Shown in pieces: positions 53,240 to 62,383 of a stretch of 64,000 bases of DNA. The DNA comes from Marinobacter sp. C7 (GTDB lineage: Bacteria > Pseudomonadota > Gammaproteobacteria > Pseudomonadales > Oleiphilaceae): the NCBI RefSeq assembly GCF_022343555.1, contig NZ_JAKQZH010000002.1, positions 682,001 through 746,000 on the forward strand, read 5' to 3'. The notes beneath the pieces were generated by a model. That model searched no databases. It saw only the letters and a program-made list of their open reading frames with translations, and was not told the DNA's origin. The position numbers were made by a program, and so were the translations under genes. Each line of letters starts with the position of its first letter. Within the stretch, counting starts at the first letter, position 1.

Positions 53240-54109
53240 ATGTCTGGCATCGGAGCGGCGTTGCTAAACAGTCTCGATATCGGCCTGCTGCTGTTCATCA
53301 TCGCAGTCGGTCTGAATATCGTGTTCGGTGTGCTGAACATCATCAACTTTGCCCACGGGGCTCTGTATATGCTGGGGGCTTACCTGGCCTTCACGCTGAT
53401 CAACCTTGTGGGGATGCCCTTCTGGGCGGCTTTGTTACTGGCACCCATCGGGGTCGCTATCCTGGCAGTCATCATCGACCGGGTACTGTTGAAATTCATC
53501 TACTCCCGGGATGTGGCTGACAGCCTGCTACTGACGTTCGCAATCCTGCTGATCATCAATGAGAGTGTCCGTGTCATCTGGGGCAGCGGGATCCAGGTGG
53601 TCCAGCCACCGCAGTTGTTGTCCGGTTCGGTGGAGTTGCTGGGCAGTTCCGTGTCCACCTACAGCCTGTTCGTGATTGTCGTTGGTCTGCTTCTGCTGGC
53701 GGGCTTGTGGTACCTGTTCAACCGCACCCGGGTGGGCCGCATCATGCGCGCCGCGGCATTGGATCGGGACATGGCGGAAGCCCTGTGTATCAATACCCGT
53801 ATGGTGGTCACCGGCGTGTTTGCCTTCGGTGCCTGGTTGGCCGCCGTTGGCGGTGTGGTGGCGGCACCGATGCGGGCCCTGGATCCGGGCATGGGGGACA
53901 AGATCATCATCGAGTCCTTTATTGTGGTGGTCATTGGCGGCCTGGGCAGCTTCCCGGGAGCCTTGCTTGGCGCCATCATCCTGGGGCTGATTCACGGCTT
54001 TGGCGGCCGCTATCTGCCGGAAGTGAACCTGCTGCTGCCGTTCCTTGGCATGGCACTGGTTCTGTTGTTCAAACCTAACGGCATCATGGGCAAGGGGGCG
54101 ACCGCATGA
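53240..54109 (+). CDS. livH: Liv-type ABC permease LivH
   Basis: A 289-residue permease with about eight helices. It has the LivH start GLNIVFGVLNIINFAHGALY, the ATPase-docking AAALDRDMAEALCINTRMV and FAFGAWLAAVGGVVAAPM. It pairs with LivM. Its end overlaps livM by 4 bases. Confidence 0.92.
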   Translation: MSGIGAALLNSLDIGLLLFIIAVGLNIVFGVLNIINFAHGALYMLGAYLAFTLINLVGMPFWAALLLAPIGVAILAVIIDRVLLKFIYSRDVADSLLLTFAILLIINESVRVIWGSGIQVVQPPQLLSGSVELLGSSVSTYSLFVIVVGLLLLAGLWYLFNRTRVGRIMRAAALDRDMAEALCINTRMVVTGVFAFGAWLAAVGGVVAAPMRALDPGMGDKIIIESFIVVVIGGLGSFPGALLGAIILGLIHGFGGRYLPEVNLLLPFLGMALVLLFKPNGIMGKGATA

Positions 54110-55053
54110 AGACCAGGATTCTGATGGGCCTTCTGGCCGTGGTGATTGCGGGGCTGATCGCGGTGCCCTGGATTGCCTCCTACTTCTATATCTTCATCCT
54201 CACCGAGATCCTGATCCTTGGCCTGTTCGCGGCCAGCTTCAACCTGATTTTCGGTTACACCGGTATGCTCAGCTTTGGGCACGCGGCCTTCTTCGGTATC
54301 GGTTCTTACGCCACAGCACTGGTACTCATCCACCTGGAGTGGCCATTCCTGGCCTGTCTGCTGGTATCCATGGGCGCCTCGGCGTTGCTGGCACTGGTGA
54401 TCGGCTTCCTGAGTGTCCGGCTCAACGAGGTCTACTTCGCCATGCTCACCCTGGCGTTCGGCATGATGGTGTTCGCCATCGCCTACCAGTGGCGCTCCGT
54501 TACCAACGGCAGTGACGGCCTGGCGGGTTTCACCCTGGGTTCCTTCGGGCTGGGTCTGGATCTGACCCTGGGTAATCCGGCGGTCTATTACCACGTCGTG
54601 CTCGCCATCGTCGCCATCGCCGCGGTGGTCCTGTATCTGATCTGCCGCAGTTCTTTTGGCATGATTCTGAAGGCGATCCGCCAGAATCCCGAGCGGGTGT
54701 CCTTCGCCGGTCTGAACGTACGCACCTACCGCCTGGTGGCCTTCGTGATTGCCGGCGCCTTTGCCGGCCTGGCCGGTGGCCTGATCGCCCCGTTCCTGCG
54801 GGTGGCCAGCCCGGAGCTGTTGCATTGGTCCATGTCGGCCGAACCGGTCCTGATGGCCATTCTCGGTGGCACCGGTTACTTCCTTGGCCCATTTGTCGGT
54901 TCGGCGGTGTTCGTGCTGCTGGAGACCTGGATTACCAGCTTCACCGAGTCCTGGATGCTGGTTCTGGGCATCATCCTGGCCATGATGGTGATTTTCTTCC
55001 GCAAGGGACTGCTGGGTACCGCCCTTGATTGGTGGATGGAGGTGAAGAAATGA
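54106..55053 (+). CDS. livM: Liv-type ABC permease LivM
   Basis: A 315-residue second permease with LivM hallmarks: SFNLIFGYTGMLSFGHAAFF, RLNEVYFAMLTLAFGMMVFA and the docking loop ILKAIRQNPERVSFAGLNVR. It overlaps livH and livG by 4 bases each. Confidence 0.92.
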   Translation: MKTRILMGLLAVVIAGLIAVPWIASYFYIFILTEILILGLFAASFNLIFGYTGMLSFGHAAFFGIGSYATALVLIHLEWPFLACLLVSMGASALLALVIGFLSVRLNEVYFAMLTLAFGMMVFAIAYQWRSVTNGSDGLAGFTLGSFGLGLDLTLGNPAVYYHVVLAIVAIAAVVLYLICRSSFGMILKAIRQNPERVSFAGLNVRTYRLVAFVIAGAFAGLAGGLIAPFLRVASPELLHWSMSAEPVLMAILGGTGYFLGPFVGSAVFVLLETWITSFTESWMLVLGIILAMMVIFFRKGLLGTALDWWMEVKK

Positions 55054-55832
55054 ACAACCCGATCCTGACCATAGACAACCTGACTAAGCGTTTTGGTGGT
55101 GTAACCGCGGTCAACGGTATCAACCTGGAAGTCATGCCGAAGGAAACCATCGCCATCATCGGTCCCAACGGTGCCGGCAAGACCACCTTCTACAACATGG
55201 TGTCCGGGCGGATGCAGCCGACCGAAGGCAAGATCATGCTCGACGGCCAGGACATCACCGGACTGCCGCCCCACAAGATCAGCCGGCTGGGGGTTTCCCG
55301 TTCGTTCCAGATCAACAACATCTTCCCGGAGATGACCGTTCAGGAGAACGTGGAAGTGGTGCTTTCGGCGTACCATGGCCACAGCCGCAAGCTGTTCAAC
55401 CTTGCTTCCCGCAATACCGGGATCCAGCAGGAGGCAGTGGAGTATCTCAAAAGGCTGGGCATCGACGGCCTCAAAGATCAGCGAGCCGAGGTCATCAGTT
55501 ACGGTGACAAGCGCTTGCTGGAAATTGCCATGGTGCTGGCGACCCAGCCCAAACTGGTGCTTCTGGACGAACCCACCGCCGGCATGACCCCGGACGAAAC
55601 CCGGCGCACCACGAAGCTGGTCAAGAGCCTGGCAGACAGCGGTGACTACACCTTCCTGATCACCGAGCACGATATGGACGTGGTCTTCAATCTGGCTGAT
55701 CGCATCCTGGTCATGCATCGCGGTGAAAAGCTGTTCGCCGGCACACCGGAGGAAGTGAAGAATCATCCGGAAGTGCGTGTCGCCTACCTGGGCGAGGAAG
55801 AAGATGAAGTGGTCGAGGAGGCCAACCCATGA
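55050..55832 (+). CDS. livG: Liv-type ABC ATPase LivG
   Basis: A 260-residue ATPase with Walker A GPNGAGKTTFYN, a LivG-type EVISYGDKRLLEIAMVLATQ signature segment and Walker B LVLLDEPTAGMTPDETRR. GGAGG lies before ATG 55050, which overlaps the livM stop. It ends with an acidic tail (EEEDEVVEEANP) and overlaps livF by 4 bases. Confidence 0.92.
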   Translation: MNNPILTIDNLTKRFGGVTAVNGINLEVMPKETIAIIGPNGAGKTTFYNMVSGRMQPTEGKIMLDGQDITGLPPHKISRLGVSRSFQINNIFPEMTVQENVEVVLSAYHGHSRKLFNLASRNTGIQQEAVEYLKRLGIDGLKDQRAEVISYGDKRLLEIAMVLATQPKLVLLDEPTAGMTPDETRRTTKLVKSLADSGDYTFLITEHDMDVVFNLADRILVMHRGEKLFAGTPEEVKNHPEVRVAYLGEEEDEVVEEANP

Positions 55833-56533
55833 TTCTTGAAGTTCGCGATATCCAGACCTTCTACGGCGAAAGCCAGGCGCTTCAGGGCGTAACGCTGCAA
55901 CTGGACGAGGGTGAGACGGTATGCATCCTGGGCCGGAACGGTGCCGGCAAGAGTACGACACTGAAAAGCATCATGGGCCTGACGCCGCCGAGATCCGGGG
56001 AAGTGATTTTTGACGGCAAGCCGGTTCACGGTCTGCCAGCCCACCAGATCGCCCGGGCCGGTATCGGCTACGTACCGGAGGACCGCCGGATTTTCCCGGG
56101 CCTGACTGTGCGGGACAACCTGGAGGTGGCATCCTACCAGCGCAAGGGCAGTGCCGCCCGTTGGACGGTGGATGGCATTCTCAAGAAGTATGAGATGCTG
56201 GGTGAACGGGCAGATCAGGATGGTGCTACTCTCTCCGGTGGCCAACAACAGATGCTGGCGGTGGCGCGGTCCCTGATGATTCAGCCCCGGCTTTTGTTGC
56301 TGGACGAGCCCAATGAAGGACTGGCGCCTGTGATCGTGCAGCAGATTGGTGAGCTGATTGATGATCTGAGCAAGACCACGACCATCCTGTTCACGGACCA
56401 GAGCGTTCGGTTCGCCCTCAAGCATGCCCGCAGGGCATACATCCTTGAAAAGGGCCAGGTTGTGCACGAGGCACCCAGTGACGAGTTGCGCGCCGACCAG
56501 GCGACCCAGGACCGGTTCCTGTCGGTGGCGTGA
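55829..56533 (+). CDS. livF: Liv-type ABC ATPase LivF
   Basis: A 234-residue ATPase with Walker A GRNGAGKSTTLK, signature LSGGQQQMLAVARSLM, Walker B LLLLDEPNEGLAPVIV and the LivF block GYVPEDRRIFPGLTVRDNL. It completes the importer. Just after its stop is a perfect TATAAT. Confidence 0.92.
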   Translation: MILEVRDIQTFYGESQALQGVTLQLDEGETVCILGRNGAGKSTTLKSIMGLTPPRSGEVIFDGKPVHGLPAHQIARAGIGYVPEDRRIFPGLTVRDNLEVASYQRKGSAARWTVDGILKKYEMLGERADQDGATLSGGQQQMLAVARSLMIQPRLLLLDEPNEGLAPVIVQQIGELIDDLSKTTTILFTDQSVRFALKHARRAYILEKGQVVHEAPSDELRADQATQDRFLSVA

Positions 56534-56540
56534 TCTGGCT

Positions 56541-56546
56541 TATAAT
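56541..56546 (+). promoter_or_regulatory. Possible -10 element for the TetR gene
   Basis: A perfect TATAAT lies 8 bases after the livF stop and 24 bases before the regulator start. No good -35 hexamer is at 16-18 bases. It could let the regulator be made independently of the liv genes. Confidence 0.35.
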
Positions 56547-56569
56547 CCCCGCCGCAGGAGCAGACAGGC

Positions 56570-57262
56570 GTGGTACCGATGATTGAAAACTACGAGGCAT
56601 TTCGCAACGAATTGAGCATGTCCAAGGAGGACGTGGTCCGTGAGGTTTACCGCCAGAACAAGGACAGGATCAGCATCAAGAAGGAGGCGACGGCGGTCAA
56701 GAACCTGATCCGGATCATCGAGTCGACCCTGAGACTGGCCAATTCCAAGGGGTTCCATGCCATGACCCTCAGAGATCTGTGTTCGGACTCGGGCATGAGC
56801 ATGGGCGGGCTTTATGCTTACATCCGCAACAAAGACGACCTGATCCACCTGATTCAGAGCCACGGGTTCACCATCACCCGCCGCACCCTGTTGCACTACA
56901 CTGGCGAGGTGGATGACGTACGTGACAAGCTGTTTTCGGCGATCAAGGCGCACCTGTACCTGAGTGAACTGATGCGGGCCTGGTTCTATTTTTCCTACAT
57001 GGAAGCCAAGAGCCTGCCGGCACCGGAGAAGCGGGATGCAGTGGCTATCGAGCTGGAGATTGAGGGCATCTTCCTGGGCGTCATCGAGGACGGCATCAAG
57101 GCGGGTGTGTACCGGCCAAGGAATGCCCGGCTGGTGGCCTCGATGATCAAGGCCCTGTTGCAGGACTGGTACCTGAAACGTCGGAAATACCGCGACCAGA
57201 GTGTGGCCGTTGACGACTATGCCGCCTTTGTCAGAGATGTGATCGAAAGCTATCTGCTCTGA
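56570..57262 (+). CDS. TetR-family transcriptional regulator
   Basis: A 230-residue repressor-type protein. After an unusual ~40-residue polar N-terminal extension, the TetR DNA-binding domain runs about residues 45-90 (LANSKGFHAMTLRDLCSDSG, MSMGGLYAYIRNKDDLIHLI). The C-terminal helical part would bind the ligand. AGGAG is 9 bases before GTG 56570; ATG 56579 is the alternative start. Placed between the importer and the two oxidation genes, it probably controls this catabolic region with an acyl-CoA or acid ligand (inferred). Confidence 0.85.
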   Translation: MVPMIENYEAFRNELSMSKEDVVREVYRQNKDRISIKKEATAVKNLIRIIESTLRLANSKGFHAMTLRDLCSDSGMSMGGLYAYIRNKDDLIHLIQSHGFTITRRTLLHYTGEVDDVRDKLFSAIKAHLYLSELMRAWFYFSYMEAKSLPAPEKRDAVAIELEIEGIFLGVIEDGIKAGVYRPRNARLVASMIKALLQDWYLKRRKYRDQSVAVDDYAAFVRDVIESYLL

Positions 57263-57292
57263 GGGCGTTGACTCTCTCTTGTGAGGACTGTG

Positions 57293-58762
57293 ATGACTAT
57301 CAGCTTGACGAATTCCGGATTGCTGCGCGAGAGCGCCTATATCAATGGCGAGTGGCTGCAGGCCGTTTCCGGCGATGTGTTACCGGTGACCAATCCGGCC
57401 AATGGTGAACATCTGGCCACTGTGCCGGACATGGGCGCTGACGGCGCCCGGCAGGCGATCCAGGCCGCCGAGGCAGCCTGGCCGGAATGGCGGGCTCGCC
57501 CGGCCAAGGAGCGCGCGGGTATTCTGCGCCGGTGGTTCGATCTGGTGATGCAGAACCAGGAGGACCTTGCACGGCTGATGACCGCCGAACAGGGCAAGCC
57601 GCTGGCCGAGGCCCGGGGCGAGGTGGGTTACGGCGCCAGCTTTATCGAATGGTTTGCCGAGGAAGCCAAGCGGGCCTATGGCGACGTTATCCCGGGCCAC
57701 GGCCGGGACAAGCGCATCGTGGTGATCAAACAGCCCATCGGGGTGGTCGCGGCGATCACACCCTGGAACTTCCCGGTGGCCATGATCACCCGCAAGGTGG
57801 CGCCGGCCCTGGCCGCCGGCTGTCCGGTGGTGGTCAAGCCGGCGGAGGATACCCCGTTATGCGCCCTGGCCCTGGCGGTGCTGGCGGAGGAGGCCGGTGT
57901 GCCGCCCGGGGTTCTCAACATCGTGACCTGTTCGAAAAGCCGGGCGCCGGCGGTGGGCGAGGAGCTGACCACCAACCCGGTGGTTCGCAAGGTGTCGTTC
58001 ACCGGATCCACGCCGGTGGGTAAACTGCTGATGCGCCAGGCCAGCGGTACGGTCAAGAAAGTGAGCCTGGAGCTCGGAGGCAATGCCCCGTTTATCGTCT
58101 TCGATGACGCCGACCTGGATGCTGCGGTCGCCGGGCTGATGGCCTCCAAGTATCGCAACACCGGCCAGACCTGCGTATGCGCCAATCGCATCTATGTCCA
58201 GTCCGGTGTCTATGACGAGTTTGTCGAAAAGCTCAAGGCTGCCGTCAGCAAGATGGTGGTGGGTGCCGGTCTCGAAGGTGAAACCCAGCAGGGTCCGTTG
58301 ATCAATGCCGCCGCCCTGGAGAAGGTCCAGCGGCACATCGCCGATGCCACCGCCAAGGGCGCCAGGGTAGCTCTGGGTGGCAAAGTCCACGCCCTGGGCG
58401 GTACCTTCTTCGAACCGACCATCCTCACCGACGTCACCCAGGACATGCTGGTGGCGAGCGAGGAAACCTTTGGCCCGGTGGCGCCGTTGTTCCGGTTTGA
58501 AACCGAGGAGCAGGCGATTGCCATGGCCAACGATTCGGAGTTCGGCCTGGCGGCGTACTTCTACAGCAATGACATCCGGCGTATCTGGCATGTAGCCGAA
58601 GCCCTGGAAACCGGCATGATCGGGATCAACGAGGGCATCATCTCCACCGAAGCGGCGCCGTTCGGCGGGGTCAAGGAAAGCGGCCTTGGCCGGGAAGGTT
58701 CCCGTTATGGCCTGGACGAGTTCATGGAACTCAAATACCTGTGTCTTGGCGGTATGCGCTAA
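57293..58762 (+). CDS. Aldehyde dehydrogenase, succinate-semialdehyde dehydrogenase (GabD)-like
   Basis: A 489-residue NAD(P)-dependent aldehyde dehydrogenase. Key residues are the Glu in LELGGNAPFIVFDD, the catalytic Cys in NTGQTCVCANRIYV and the cofactor segment TPWNFPVAMITRK. The C-terminal block INEGIISTEAAPFGGVKESG followed by LGREGSRYGLDEF is what I know from GabD enzymes, which oxidise succinate semialdehyde to succinate. That C4 specificity would suit a pathway for 4-hydroxybutyrate-type acids, but is not proven. ATG 57293 follows GAGGA. Confidence 0.88.
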   Translation: MTISLTNSGLLRESAYINGEWLQAVSGDVLPVTNPANGEHLATVPDMGADGARQAIQAAEAAWPEWRARPAKERAGILRRWFDLVMQNQEDLARLMTAEQGKPLAEARGEVGYGASFIEWFAEEAKRAYGDVIPGHGRDKRIVVIKQPIGVVAAITPWNFPVAMITRKVAPALAAGCPVVVKPAEDTPLCALALAVLAEEAGVPPGVLNIVTCSKSRAPAVGEELTTNPVVRKVSFTGSTPVGKLLMRQASGTVKKVSLELGGNAPFIVFDDADLDAAVAGLMASKYRNTGQTCVCANRIYVQSGVYDEFVEKLKAAVSKMVVGAGLEGETQQGPLINAAALEKVQRHIADATAKGARVALGGKVHALGGTFFEPTILTDVTQDMLVASEETFGPVAPLFRFETEEQAIAMANDSEFGLAAYFYSNDIRRIWHVAEALETGMIGINEGIISTEAAPFGGVKESGLGREGSRYGLDEFMELKYLCLGGMR

Positions 58763-58786
58763 CGCGTCGATTACGAGGAGAATCGG

Positions 58787-60010
58787 ATGGCAGCTCCCCT
58801 GTCGCACCTGCGTGTGCTGGATCTTTCCCGGGTATTGGCCGGCCCCTGGGCCGGTCAGATCCTGGGGGATCTGGGCGCGGAGGTGATCAAGATCGAGCGC
58901 CCGGGTACCGGCGATGACACCCGCGCGTGGGGCCCGCCCTACCTCAAGGGCGCCGATGGCAGCGCGGAACTCTCCGCCTACTTCCTGACGGCCAACCGGA
59001 ACAAGCAGTCGCTGGCGGTGGATATTGCTCATCCCGAGGGGCAGGCGCTGGTCCGCAAACTGGTGGCCGAATCCGATGTGGTGCTGGAAAACTTCAAGGT
59101 CGGCGGCCTCAAACGCTATGGCCTCGATTACGAGAGCCTCAAGCAAATCAATCCGAAACTGATCTATTGCTCGATTACCGGCTTTGGCCAGGATGGTCCC
59201 TATGCCAGCCGTCCGGGGTATGATTTCCTGATCCAGGCCATGGGCGGGCTGATGAGCATTACCGGCCAGCCGGACGGCGAGCCCGGCGGCGGCCCGGTGA
59301 AAGTCGGCGTGGCCCTGACGGACATCATGACCGGACTATACGCCACCATTGGAGTGCTCGCGGCCCTCAGCCATCGGGATCGGACTGGTGAAGGCCAGTA
59401 TGTGGAGGCCGCGCTGCTGGATGTGCAGGTGGCCTGCCTGGCCAACCAGGCCCTGAATTACCTGACCACGGGCAAGGCACCGGCCCGGATGGGCAATGCC
59501 CACCCCAACATCGTGCCTTACCAGGATTTCCCCACGGCCGACGGGAATATGGTGCTGACGGTCGGTAATGACCAGCAGTTTGCCCGGCTGTGCGAGGTGC
59601 TCGGGCATCCGGAATGGGCCAGCGATGAACGCTTCGCCACCAACCGTTCCCGGGTGGCCAACCGCAAGGAACTGATTCCGAAACTTAGGCAGGCCACGGT
59701 GATGCGCTCAACCCGGGAGTGGGTCGGGATTCTGGAGCAGGCCGGAGTGCCCTGTGGCCCGGTGAACACCTTGGACCAGGTGTTTGAGGATCCCCAGATT
59801 CTGGCGCGCGGCATGAAGCAGAGTGTTACTCACCCCAGGCTGGGCGAAGTGCCGACGGTGGGTAATCCGATCAATCTGAAGCTGACCCCGGTGGCTTATC
59901 GCACGGCGCCCCCGTTGTTGGGAGAACAGTCGGTTCAGATCCTGCGGAAGGTGGCCGGTTTGTCTTCGGAGGACATTGAAGGCCTTAAGGATCGCGGCGT
60001 TATTGGGTAA
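58787..60010 (+). CDS. Family III CoA-transferase (CaiB/formyl-CoA transferase type)
   Basis: A 407-residue CoA-transferase. It begins with the family signature RVLDLSRVLAGPWAGQILGD, GAEVIKIERPGTGDDTRAWG, and has YDFLIQAMGGLMSITGQP and the expected catalytic Asp in KVGVALTDIMTGLYATIG. It moves CoA between carboxylic acids. Twenty-four bases after the aldehyde dehydrogenase gene, it likely shares its transcript and offers an ATP-free way to activate the pathway acid. Confidence 0.88.
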   Translation: MAAPLSHLRVLDLSRVLAGPWAGQILGDLGAEVIKIERPGTGDDTRAWGPPYLKGADGSAELSAYFLTANRNKQSLAVDIAHPEGQALVRKLVAESDVVLENFKVGGLKRYGLDYESLKQINPKLIYCSITGFGQDGPYASRPGYDFLIQAMGGLMSITGQPDGEPGGGPVKVGVALTDIMTGLYATIGVLAALSHRDRTGEGQYVEAALLDVQVACLANQALNYLTTGKAPARMGNAHPNIVPYQDFPTADGNMVLTVGNDQQFARLCEVLGHPEWASDERFATNRSRVANRKELIPKLRQATVMRSTREWVGILEQAGVPCGPVNTLDQVFEDPQILARGMKQSVTHPRLGEVPTVGNPINLKLTPVAYRTAPPLLGEQSVQILRKVAGLSSEDIEGLKDRGVIG

Positions 60011-60217
60011 GTCGCAGGAGATCTTGCCAGGGCCTCCAGCGTCTGTCGGTTTGCTGGTTGAAGTCTTTTCTTTTTGTCCATGAAGAGAGAAAGGTGGTAG
60101 TTTAAAAAGTGTTCAGGTGAAGGGCTTATCCTGACCTGCGCGGGGTCATCGTCAGTGTCTATCATCGGAATACTGATTCGGTCCCTTCGTGGCACCTCCC
60201 TGTTTTACGGAGACCTG

Positions 60218-60826
60218 TTGAGGGCCATTGCTCCTGTTTTACTGGCCGCCCTGGCGTTCGGTGTGTCGGGTTTTGCCGTGGCGGTGGAAGTCGAACGCGT
60301 ACCTCGCCAGGGCCCGGACGAGATCCACGCCACAGTATTGATTCCGGCACCGATAACTCAGGTGCTGGCCGCTCTCGAAGAACCTTGCCATCTGCGACGA
60401 TGGGTGCCGAACCTGGGATCGTTGATAATCCTGGCCAGGCCACGGGAGAACCAGACCCTGGTCTATATGGCCACGGACCTGCCTTGGCCCATGCCCCCCC
60501 GCGACAGCATCACACTGTTTACCCGTCATGAAGGACCGCCCATAACCCTGGATATGCAGTCCCGGCCGAAGGCTATGCCGGAAGTGGCCGGCTATCAGAG
60601 AATTCCGTTTAGCGAGGGAAGCTGGACGCTGCGCACCGAACTTTCCGGCGCCACCCGTGTCGACTACTTACAGCGTATCGAACCGGGAGGGAGGACGCCT
60701 CAGTGGTTGTCTGATCGCGTCGGTATGGCACGCACGGCTGAACTGCTGAGTGCTCTACGAAGTTATGCCGTCGGTACCGATGTCAGCCGTTGCAGCCGTG
60801 ATCGCCGCAATTCAGGCGTTCAATAG
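60218..60826 (+). CDS. START-like (lipid-binding fold) exported protein
   Basis: A 202-residue protein. I choose TTG 60218 because GGAGA precedes it and it gives a clean signal peptide (MRAIAPVLLAALAFGVSGFA ending near VAVE); GTG 60155 is an alternative with a longer N-terminus. The body resembles START/SRPBCC domains: IHATVLIPAPITQVLAALEE, CHLRRWVPN, LVYMATDLPWPMPPRDSITL, DYLQRIEPGG. Such folds bind hydrophobic ligands. It probably shares a transcript with the following lipoprotein gene, 24 bases downstream. Confidence 0.7.
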   Translation: MRAIAPVLLAALAFGVSGFAVAVEVERVPRQGPDEIHATVLIPAPITQVLAALEEPCHLRRWVPNLGSLIILARPRENQTLVYMATDLPWPMPPRDSITLFTRHEGPPITLDMQSRPKAMPEVAGYQRIPFSEGSWTLRTELSGATRVDYLQRIEPGGRTPQWLSDRVGMARTAELLSALRSYAVGTDVSRCSRDRRNSGVQ

Positions 60827-60850
60827 AGTTCTCGAGACAGGTCGGATACC

Positions 60851-62383
60851 TTGCGCACACATTGTTTCAGAACAGGAATGATCCTGCCGCTCGTGGTCGC
60901 GGTATTGGCGGGCTGCGCCAGTATAAATATTGCCACCGTGGACCAGGGGCCGATGCAAGAAAATGAGGCATTGATGCGGGAAGGCCTCGCTGATTGCCTG
61001 GTCGGATACGACGCTCTGGAAACAACGGCACGAGAGCTCGGTATTGTGGATGCAAGGCATCAGCGGGTGCAGGGCTTCCCCTATTTGCGTACGTCACGAT
61101 TCCTGGCAAGTTTCGATTCGGGTGAGCTGTCCGAGGTTGCATACCTGCACTGGTTGATGCGTCAAAATGACAAGGCTGTTGAAGGCCTGCTGATGGAGTG
61201 GAAACGGCTGTCGCCGGGGAACAAAAGGCGGCTTAGCCAGTACTGGCCGGGCACCCAGACAGACGTGAAGCGCGCGCTGGGGGAGTGTGGTAAGGCGCTT
61301 GTACAATGGCAGGCCGGGTTACCCCGATTAACCGGGATAACGCCCGATGATCAGTATCAGGCCTGGAAACGCTGGGTTGGCCTTTACCCTTTGGCGGCCA
61401 TTCCCTTCTATGTAGGTGTTGTTCACGAGCACGAGTACCTTCAGGAAAAACAGCGCGAGTTTGCCGATGCCAGTCCCGAAAAAATAGCTCAGTGGACGTA
61501 TTATGACCGGCAGGTGCCTGCTCTCGCTCCTGATGAGGTATTGGCGCTACTTGGACGGCAGGAGTTGGATGCGCTGGGTATTCCGATGCTGGCTCCAGCC
61601 ACAGAGGACCAGTTGCTTGACGCCTTTATGCCTTCGCTGGCGATCCAGCACACAGCAAATGGTCTGGCTGCAAATGACCGCCCAATCCGGCTTATAGCCG
61701 ACGCCTCCGGAGCCATTCTCCGGGATGCCAGCCAGCCCACAATCTACACTCATATCAGCTACGGGCGCTATCAGGAACAGATAACGATACAACTGAATTA
61801 CAGCGTCTGGTTTGCAGAGCGCAGGCCTGATCAGCGATTGGACTTGTTCGCCGGGCAGTTCGATGGCCTCACATGGCGTGTCCACGTGTCGTCTTCAGGC
61901 ACTGTTCTGGGCTATGACAAGATGCATCAATGCGGCTGCTGGTATCAGTTCTTCCCCGCGAGCGGTTTCAGCGCCCAGCCGGAGCTGCCGGTTATTCAGG
62001 AACCATTCAATATCGGGCAAACGCTGCGCCCGGAGCAACAATCTACCTTGTGGCTGGAGTCCAATACTCATTATTTGCTGGGTGTACTGCCCACTAAAAT
62101 GCGAAAGTCTGCAGAGCCTCTGAATGTGTTGCCGTACGCGGAACTGAGAGCTCTTGCCCGCCCGGACGGACAGTATCACAGTCCGTTCAACTCTCAGGGC
62201 CTAATGCCGGAGTCCCGGCGGCCGGAACGCTTCCTGTTCTGGCCTATGGGTATTCCGAGTCCTGGCGCCATGCGCATTCATGGTACCCATGCCATCGCAT
62301 TCATCGGTCAGCGACACTTTGATGACCCCCGGATACTTGATGAGTTGGGGTTGGTATCAGACTCATTGCGGTCGGTTCAATGA
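60851..62383 (+). CDS. Lipoprotein of unknown function (510 aa)
   Basis: I do not recognise this family. A TTG start at 60851 gives a lipoprotein signal with the lipobox LAGC at residues 19-22. The mature part is about 490 residues. It has a helical first half (LHWLMRQNDKAVEGLLMEWK) and a second half with beta-type and aromatic-rich segments (THISYGRYQEQITIQLNYSV, FAGQFDGLTWRVHV), a Cys-Gly-Cys (residues 361-363) in MHQCGCWYQFFPA, and a His-rich end (MRIHGTHAIAFIGQRHFDDP). The clustered Cys and His residues could bind metal. Its GC content looks lower than that of its neighbours. It overlaps the convergent enoyl-CoA hydratase gene by 7 bases. Confidence 0.8.
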   Translation: MRTHCFRTGMILPLVVAVLAGCASINIATVDQGPMQENEALMREGLADCLVGYDALETTARELGIVDARHQRVQGFPYLRTSRFLASFDSGELSEVAYLHWLMRQNDKAVEGLLMEWKRLSPGNKRRLSQYWPGTQTDVKRALGECGKALVQWQAGLPRLTGITPDDQYQAWKRWVGLYPLAAIPFYVGVVHEHEYLQEKQREFADASPEKIAQWTYYDRQVPALAPDEVLALLGRQELDALGIPMLAPATEDQLLDAFMPSLAIQHTANGLAANDRPIRLIADASGAILRDASQPTIYTHISYGRYQEQITIQLNYSVWFAERRPDQRLDLFAGQFDGLTWRVHVSSSGTVLGYDKMHQCGCWYQFFPASGFSAQPELPVIQEPFNIGQTLRPEQQSTLWLESNTHYLLGVLPTKMRKSAEPLNVLPYAELRALARPDGQYHSPFNSQGLMPESRRPERFLFWPMGIPSPGAMRIHGTHAIAFIGQRHFDDPRILDELGLVSDSLRSVQ

